NCBI GenBank assembly: GCA_011389755.1
Contig: JAABTR010000396.1
Location: 1-5,256 of the forward strand
Reading direction: 5' to 3'
Length of the DNA stretch: 5,256 nt
DNA from: Deltaproteobacteria bacterium
Lineage (GTDB): Bacteria; Myxococcota_A; Polyangia; JAAYKL01
A model generated the notes under the pieces. That model was not told the DNA's origin, searched no databases, and saw only the letters and a program-made list of their open reading frames with translations. Positions 1-5,256 of the stretch are shown here, piece after piece. The translations under genes and the position numbers were made by a program. Each line of letters opens with the position of its first letter. Within the stretch, counting starts at the first letter, position 1.

Positions 1-436
1 CGTCAGTCTCCTGGGCGGTCGTCTTCATCGACGCGACATCTGAACCGGTGTTGGGCTCGGTGATGGCGAAGCAGCCGAGCGCTTCGCCCGCCACGAGGGG
101 CTCGATGTATTGCTGCTTTTGCTCCTCATTGCCGTGCTTTTGGATGATGAGCGCGGGGCCGTTCATCTGCATATTGAACGGCAAGCCCCAAGAGGCGTGC
201 ACCTTGGCGACCTCTTCGGCCATGATCGAAGCGGCCAGGTTGCCCATCTGCGTGCCGCCCCATTTTTCATCGATCACCGAGCCGAAAAAACCGAGCTCGG
301 CCATCTGCTTGACGCGCTCGGGGCGAAAGCGATGCGCCTGCTCATCCTCTTCGACTGTGGGCGCGACCACATCCTTGGCGAACTTGCGAGCGGTCTCTTT
401 GGCGAGCGCCTGTTCTTCTGTGAAATCGAAATTCAT
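1..436 (-). CDS. Acyl-CoA dehydrogenase, N-terminal part (glutaryl-CoA dehydrogenase-like branch), cut by the window edge
   Basis: A flavoprotein that oxidises an acyl-CoA thioester at the alpha-beta position and passes electrons to electron-transfer flavoprotein in the cytoplasm. Only the first 145 residues are inside the window. The start ATG is at 434-436 on the minus strand, preceded by AAGGAG (445-450) at 8 bases. Residues 1-115 look like the all-alpha N-terminal domain, opening MNFDFTEEQ, with ELGFFGSVIDEKWGG near 47-61. Residues 121-136 (GCFAITEPNTGSDVAS) are the conserved TEP-x-x-GSD flavin/substrate motif that opens the middle beta domain. The catalytic glutamate lies beyond the edge. 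The FFG-x-VI-x-E-x-x-GG block and the GCF-x-ITEP-N form recall glutaryl-CoA and related dehydrogenases, but the substrate cannot be fixed from this fragment. It is transcribed divergently from the tRNA-prs operon, so it is probably not functionally tied to it. The family is confident; the subfamily is a guess. Confidence 0.9.
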   Translation of the reverse strand, partial: MNFDFTEEQALAKETARKFAKDVVAPTVEEDEQAHRFRPERVKQMAELGFFGSVIDEKWGGTQMGNLAASIMAEEVAKVHASWGLPFNMQMNGPALIIQKHGNEEQKQQYIEPLVAGEALGCFAITEPNTGSDVASMKTTAQETD

Positions 437-444
437 TATACTGG

Positions 445-450
445 CTCCTT
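445..450 (-). promoter_or_regulatory. Ribosome binding site of the acyl-CoA dehydrogenase gene
   Basis: Read on the minus strand, AAGGAG lies 8 bases before the ATG at 436. It fixes the start of the dehydrogenase and matches the AAGGAG used 8 bases before prs. Confidence 0.75.
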
Positions 451-573
451 CGCGAACAACGGCTGGCTGTAGGGGAAGATCTCCCTGCGAAGCTGCCGAC
501 AACCAAGGGTTGACCCAAAAATCGCACTCGTTTCTAACAGGGTTGTCTTTTATCAGCAAGCGGTCACCGGGCG

Positions 574-599
574 AAAAAGGGACCGCCTCAAAGGCGGCC
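574..599 (-). terminator. Intrinsic-terminator-like hairpin on the minus strand
   Basis: On the + strand, GACCGCCT (581-588), loop CAA (589-591) and AGGCGGCC (592-599) form an 8-bp stem with one G-U pair in the minus-strand RNA. Read on the minus strand, the stem is followed by CC and then five T residues (578-574), the layout of a Rho-independent terminator. No minus-strand gene is seen upstream of it. It would therefore stop antisense transcription coming from the tRNA/prs side, or act as a leader attenuator if the dehydrogenase promoter lies to its right. The structure is seen; the role is inferred. Confidence 0.45.
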
Positions 600-647
600 G
601 GGCCCGCTCGGCCCGTCCTTTCAAAAATGTGCCCTTTGGCCGGCACA
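599..647. other. Two further adjacent stem-loops upstream of the tRNA promoter
   Basis: CGGGCC (599-604) pairs with GGCCCG (610-615) across a 5-base loop, and TGTGCC (628-633) pairs with GGCACA (642-647) across an 8-base loop. Together with the hairpin at 581-599, three stem-loops sit in 67 bases just before the -35 box at 655. The first is followed on the + strand by TCCTTTC, a poor T-tract, so it is at best a weak rightward terminator. They could insulate the tRNA promoter or form part of a small transcript. Only the inverted repeats are directly seen. Confidence 0.35.
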
Positions 648-654
648 ATAACGC

Positions 655-682
655 TTGACACCAAAATGGCCGGGTGTTAAAT
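655..682 (+). promoter_or_regulatory. Sigma-70-type promoter for tRNA-Gln and probably the prs operon
   Basis: A perfect TTGACA (655-660) is followed after 16 bases by TTAAAT (677-682), which matches TATAAT at 4 of 6 positions. Reading the -10 as TAAATG (678-683) instead gives a 17-base spacer. Transcription would begin near 689, leaving a leader of about 100 bases before the mature tRNA end at 789. No other good promoter is seen before prs, so this one probably also drives the genes downstream. Confidence 0.6.
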
Positions 683-788
683 GAGCAGCCGTTTCCGGCG
701 CGAACCGAAGGCTCCATGAGAGACAGGAGAAGGCGGGCCCGGCAAACACGAGCTACCCGCCGGCTTCGTTCGCGGTCGGCAATTGTAT

Positions 789-863
789 TGGGGTGTAGGC
801 TAGCGGTAGGCCCCAGGTTTTTGGTACCTGTCATCGTAGGTTCGAATCCTACCACCCCAGCCA
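789..863 (+). tRNA. tRNA-Gln(UUG), CCA end encoded
   Basis: A complete cloverleaf of 75 bases. The acceptor stem TGGGGTG (789-795) pairs with CACCCCA (853-859), followed by discriminator G860 and encoded CCA (861-863). The D stem is GGC/GCC (798-800 and 810-812) with loop TAGCGGTAG. The anticodon stem is CAGGT/ACCTG (814-818 and 826-830) with loop TTTTGGT and anticodon TTG (821-823), reading CAA and, by wobble, CAG. The T stem is GTAGG/CCTAC (836-840 and 848-852) with loop TTCGAAT. The weak first base pair (T1-A72) and U35 fit glutaminyl-tRNA identity. It lies 74 bases before prs with no terminator between, so the tRNA is probably cut from a prs-containing precursor. Confidence 0.97.
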
Positions 864-923
864 AAACCGATTGTTTCTAAGTATTTTAAGGACTCACGAA
901 CGCAAAGACCCCCCAAGCCTCCC

Positions 924-929
924 AAGGAG
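924..929 (+). promoter_or_regulatory. Ribosome binding site of prs
   Basis: AAGGAG lies 8 bases before the ATG at 938 and supports that start. Confidence 0.75.
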
Positions 930-937
930 CTAGAGCC

Positions 938-1888
938 ATGGCTTTCCAAACCATCTGCCTGTTTTCCGGGAACGCAAACCTCCCTCTCGCCCGGGCGATC
1001 AGCAAAGCCTCCAGCATCAAGCTGGGCAACATCACGACGAAGCGCTTCTCGGATGGTGAGATTTTCGTACAGATCGACGAAAACGTGCGGGGCTCCCACG
1101 CCTTTGTGATTCAGCCCACGTGTCCGCCTGTGAACGATAATCTTATGGAGCTGCTCATCATCATCGACGCGATGAAGAGAGCCTCCGTCGAAAAGATAAC
1201 CGCCGTGATGCCCTACTACGGCTACGCGCGCCAGGACCGCAAGGTCTCTCCGCGCACCCCCATCAGCGCGAAGCTGATAGCCGACCTGCTCCAAGCGGCG
1301 GGCGTCGACCGCATCGTGGCGCTCGACCTCCACGCCGGCCAAATTCAGGGGTTCTTCGATGTCCCCTTCGACAATCTCTACGGCCTGGGCGTGCTCACCG
1401 ACTACTTGAGGACCCAGGTGGGCGAAGCGGCGACGGTGGTGTCTCCGGACGCCGGTGGTGTCGAGAGGGCCCGGGCCTTCGGAAAAAGGCTCCACGCGAG
1501 CCTGGCCATCATCGACAAGCGCCGCCCGAAGGCCAACGAATCCGCCGTGATGCACATCATCGGCGAGGTCGAGGGTCGCGACTGCGTCATCGTGGACGAT
1601 ATGGTCGACACTGCAGGCACCCTGACCAACTGCGCCCAAGCGCTCATCGACGCCGGAGCGAATAAAGTCGTCGCCGCGTCCACCCACGGAGTTCTCTCCG
1701 GCCCGGCCATCGAGCGACTGGAGCGCTCCTGCATCCAAGAGCTGGTCGTCACCGACACCATCCCCGTCTCTGCCGAAAAGCAGCGCCAGGGGCGCATCAA
1801 GGTGGTCTCGTGCGCCGGGCTTTTGGGCGAAGCTATCAAACGCATCCACACCGGTGACTCTGTCAGCGGTCTGTTCAACGAAGATTAA
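938..1888 (+). CDS. prs: Ribose-phosphate pyrophosphokinase (PRPP synthetase), class I
   Basis: A cytoplasmic enzyme that transfers pyrophosphate from ATP to ribose 5-phosphate, giving PRPP and AMP for purine, pyrimidine, NAD, His and Trp synthesis. The 316-residue length is normal for bacterial class I enzymes. Visible motifs: FSDGEI (37-42), the ATP-side segment ending YGYARQDRK (94-102), the metal-binding LDLHAGQIQGFF (129-140, with H132), the flexible-loop region SPDAGGVERARAF (169-181), the catalytic DKRRP (193-197, K194 and R196), and the PRPP/ribose-phosphate loop VDDMVDTAGT (219-228). The C-terminal TGDSVSGLF is also typical. The start is set by AAGGAG 8 bases upstream. No promoter or terminator is seen between the tRNA and prs, so expression probably follows the promoter at 655-682. 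The stop codon overlaps the ribosome binding site of rplY. No key residue is missing. Confidence 0.98.
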   Translation: MAFQTICLFSGNANLPLARAISKASSIKLGNITTKRFSDGEIFVQIDENVRGSHAFVIQPTCPPVNDNLMELLIIIDAMKRASVEKITAVMPYYGYARQDRKVSPRTPISAKLIADLLQAAGVDRIVALDLHAGQIQGFFDVPFDNLYGLGVLTDYLRTQVGEAATVVSPDAGGVERARAFGKRLHASLAIIDKRRPKANESAVMHIIGEVEGRDCVIVDDMVDTAGTLTNCAQALIDAGANKVVAASTHGVLSGPAIERLERSCIQELVVTDTIPVSAEKQRQGRIKVVSCAGLLGEAIKRIHTGDSVSGLFNED

Positions 1889-1892
1889 GGAG
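1887..1892 (+). promoter_or_regulatory. Ribosome binding site of rplY, overlapping the prs stop codon
   Basis: AAGGAG shares two bases with the TAA stop of prs (1886-1888) and lies 6 bases before the ATG at 1899. This decides the rplY start against an in-frame ATG at 1854 that lies within prs, and suggests translational coupling. Confidence 0.75.
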
Positions 1893-1898
1893 AACATT

Positions 1899-2522
1899 AT
1901 GGAATTCTCGAAATTCGAGGTCTCTTACCGCAACACTTTCGGCAAGGGCCCGGCGCGTCGCATGCGCAAACAGGGCTTGGCACCGGGGATCGTTTACGGT
2001 CGCGGCTTCGATAACGCCGTCCCCATCGCCGTCGAGCCCCTCACCCTCATCAAGGCTTTGCACGGCCCCAAACACATGAACACCGTGCTCCAGCTCACCC
2101 TCAAAGACGTCCCCGAGGGTGTCAAGACCGAAACCTACGCGATGGTTCGCGAGCACGCCTTCGAACCGGTGAGCCGCGACCTCGTGCACGTCGATTTCGT
2201 TGCGGTAGACGAAGAACACCCGGTCCGCGTCAAGGTGCCCCTGAAGCTGACCGGGCGCTGCGTGGGCATCCAGCTGGGCGGAAAACTCAGAGCTCCATTT
2301 CGCGAGCTCCCGCTCGAGTGTTTCCCCCAGGACATCCCCGAGGAGATCGAACTCGACATCACAAACTTAAACGTCAATGAGCAAATCGCGGTCGGCGGCG
2401 TGAAGCTCCCCGAAAATACGCGGATCACGCTCCCCGAGCGCATGATGGTCGTATCCATCAAAGCCGGCGGCGCCGCCGGTGAGGAATCCGCGGAAGAGGG
2501 AACTGCAGAAGCGAAAGCCTAG
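1899..2522 (+). CDS. rplY: Ribosomal protein bL25, long CTC/TL5 form
   Basis: A large-subunit ribosomal protein that binds 5S rRNA in the central protuberance. The protein is 207 residues, the long two-domain CTC/TL5 form and not the roughly 95-residue E. coli type. Residues 1-95 are the RNA-binding beta-barrel domain, with the family signature GKGPARRMRKQGLAPGIVYG at 15-34 and the VHVDF strand near its end. Residues of about 100-187 are the C-terminal TL5-like domain, including the VRVKVPLKL strand and the segment from EIELDI to NVNEQIAV. The last 20 or so residues are a low-complexity Ala/Gly/Glu tail. In the family, the C-terminal domain is linked to stress tolerance in some species (Ctc). 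The start is chosen because AAGGAG sits 6 bases before it and the homologous N terminus begins here. It is 10 bases from prs and ends in tandem stops (TAG TGA). Confidence 0.96.
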   Translation: MEFSKFEVSYRNTFGKGPARRMRKQGLAPGIVYGRGFDNAVPIAVEPLTLIKALHGPKHMNTVLQLTLKDVPEGVKTETYAMVREHAFEPVSRDLVHVDFVAVDEEHPVRVKVPLKLTGRCVGIQLGGKLRAPFRELPLECFPQDIPEEIELDITNLNVNEQIAVGGVKLPENTRITLPERMMVVSIKAGGAAGEESAEEGTAEAKA

Positions 2523-2580
2523 TGATTTGAGGTCTTTTGACACCTGACACGAGAAAAGTCCGGATTACGTAGTGGATAAC

Positions 2581-3148
2581 ATGACGTTGGTGGTCGGCCT
2601 CGGTAACCCGGGGCCCGAGTACGCACAGACACGGCATAACTTCGGCTTCATGGTCGTCGACGAGCTCGCTAGCGGAGCCGGAGTCATTTCTTATCAAGAA
2701 AAGTTCGCCGGCCACGTCGCTCGCGCTCAGATCGAGGGCGAACCGTCTGTCCTGCTCAAGCCGATGACCTTCATGAATCTGTCCGGCCGCAGCGTCAGCC
2801 GCGCGGTCCAGTTCTTCAAACTCAGCCCGGCGAACATCATCGTCGCGCACGACGAGCTCGACCTGCCCTTCGGGACCGTGCGGATCAAGAAGGCAGGCGG
2901 CATCGCGGGTCATAAAGGGCTCGCCTCTATGAAGCAGCTGCTCGGGACGGCAGACTTCATCCGCGTCCGAATGGGCATCGACCGACCCCAGCGTGGAAGT
3001 GTTACCGACTACGTTCTCAAAAATTTTACACAAGACGAAACGGCAAACCTGACCGATGTCATCGCGCTCGGCGCAGGTGCCGTGAAATGTATCATCCGTC
3101 GCGGAGTGGCCGCGGCAATGAACCAGTTCAACAAGCGAGGTGAGGCAA

Positions 3149-3159
<11 letters not shown>
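2581..3159 (+). CDS. pth: Peptidyl-tRNA hydrolase
   Basis: An esterase that releases peptides from peptidyl-tRNAs dropped by ribosomes, recycling tRNA in the cytoplasm. From this ATG the protein has 192 residues, the usual size. It opens MTLVVGLGNPGPEY, with N9 and then TRHNFGF carrying catalytic H19. Other sites are KPMTFMNLSG (N66), the VAHDELDLP strand (D91), and GGIAGHKGL (H111). At the place of E. coli N114 this protein has K112 instead of Asn, which is unusual relative to the best-known enzymes. The start is uncertain by three codons: a GTG at 2572 is in frame, but the ATG gives the normal family N terminus, and neither has a strong ribosome binding site (a partial AGTGGA at 2571-2576 precedes the ATG). 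It follows rplY by 58 bases with no clear terminator and overlaps hppA by 11 bases. The neighbours bL25 and tRNA-Gln fit a translation role. Confidence 0.95.
3138..3143 (+). promoter_or_regulatory. Ribosome binding site of hppA inside the end of pth
   Basis: AGGTGA, within the longer GAGGTGAGG (3137-3145), lies 5 bases before the ATG at 3149 and inside pth coding sequence. It supports this start over the in-frame ATG at 3161 and implies that hppA translation is coupled to pth. Confidence 0.65.

Positions 3160-5256
<2,097 letters not shown>

Larger units (their letters stand above)
437..788. other. Divergent non-coding region between acyl-CoA dehydrogenase (-) and tRNA-Gln (+)
   Basis: No convincing gene is seen on either strand in these 352 bases. 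The open frames crossing it are Arg/Ser/Pro-rich, lack a ribosome binding site and run into or over the tRNA. The region holds the dehydrogenase ribosome binding site at its left end, three consecutive stem-loops at 581-647, a promoter at 655-682 facing right, and about 100 bases of transcribed leader before the mature tRNA. A possible rightward promoter (TTGACC at 510-515, TCTAAC at 533-538, 17-base spacing) and a weak leftward one (TTGCTG/TAGAAA on the minus strand, within 531-559) are visible but not strong. The dehydrogenase promoter must lie here but cannot be placed with confidence. Confidence 0.6.

Noticed and set aside
48..680. Plus-strand frames of 210 and 120 codons opposite the acyl-CoA dehydrogenase
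   Set aside because: The minus strand encodes a clear acyl-CoA dehydrogenase N terminus with a ribosome binding site. The + frames are Ser/Cys/Ala-rich shadows without motifs.
841..863. tRNA-Gln 3' end as an integration attachment site
   Set aside because: No second copy of the tRNA 3' end and no integrase gene is seen in the window; the downstream DNA is ordinary housekeeping sequence.
553..864. Minus-strand frame of 103 codons starting MAGVVGFEPT
   Set aside because: Its N terminus is the antisense of the tRNA-Gln 3' half, a well-known source of false proteins with the GFEPT sequence, and the rest has no recognisable domain.
674..880. Plus-strand frame of 68 codons over the tRNA leader and tRNA
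   Set aside because: It is Arg-rich, contains the whole tRNA gene, has no ribosome binding site, and its start lies within the promoter region.
800..1897. Long open frame on the minus strand opposite prs (365 codons)
   Set aside because: It is antisense to the clearly conserved prs and runs through the tRNA; its last residues (GGRIRTYDDRYQKPG) are simply the reverse complement of tRNA-Gln. It has no family motif. High GC content makes such antisense frames common.
1854..1898. Upstream ATG at 1854 that would lengthen rplY by 15 residues
   Set aside because: It lies inside prs, has no ribosome binding site, and adds residues absent from the family. The ATG at 1899 has AAGGAG at 6 bases.
2531..2558. 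CTTTT (2534-2538) with AAAAG (2554-2558) as a terminator between rplY and pth
   Set aside because: A 5-bp stem rich in A-T pairs with a 15-base loop and no following T-tract is too weak to call.
2537..2569. TTGACA at 2537-2542 as an internal promoter for pth-hppA
   Set aside because: The -35 box is perfect, but nothing like TATAAT occurs 16-18 bases later. The nearest AT-rich hexamer (GATTAC, 2564-2569) is 21 bases away and matches only 3 of 6 positions.

Overview
This window is a conserved housekeeping block from a GC-rich bacterium, read almost entirely on the + strand: tRNA-Gln(UUG), prs (PRPP synthetase), rplY (ribosomal protein bL25/CTC), pth (peptidyl-tRNA hydrolase) and hppA (membrane ion-pumping pyrophosphatase, cut by the right edge). 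A divergent acyl-CoA dehydrogenase gene on the - strand is cut by the left edge. From general knowledge, tRNA-Gln/prs/rplY/pth runs are familiar in the old Deltaproteobacteria (Desulfobacterota, Myxococcota and relatives). Together with the long CTC-type L25, this makes that broad group my best guess, but it is an inference from gene order and not a phylogenetic result.

Layout. Positions 1-436 (-) hold the N-terminal 145 residues of an acyl-CoA dehydrogenase. Positions 437-788 are non-coding. They contain the dehydrogenase ribosome binding site, three closely packed stem-loops (581-647), one of which looks like an intrinsic terminator on the - strand, and a good sigma-70-type promoter (655-682) facing the tRNA. 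The tRNA is at 789-863. No terminator is visible between it and prs (938-1888), so the tRNA and prs are probably co-transcribed. rplY follows after 10 bases, with its Shine-Dalgarno overlapping the prs stop codon. pth follows after a 58-base gap. hppA starts inside the last codons of pth (11-base overlap) and runs off the window with all its main active-site motifs present.

How the genes fit together. tRNA-Gln, bL25 and Pth are translation components: substrate, 5S rRNA-binding protein and recycler of stalled peptidyl-tRNA. Prs makes PRPP for nucleotide, His and Trp synthesis. PRPP use, tRNA charging and nucleic acid synthesis all release pyrophosphate, which HppA hydrolyses while pumping ions across the inner membrane. 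The residues seen predict a K+-dependent enzyme with the gate arrangement of the Na+-pumping group.

I see no mobile element, CRISPR array, phage gene or plainly new system. The points worth a second look are the pth-hppA coupling, the ion and cofactor signature of the pyrophosphatase, an Asn-to-Lys change in the Pth active-site region, and the stem-loop cluster in the divergent intergenic region.
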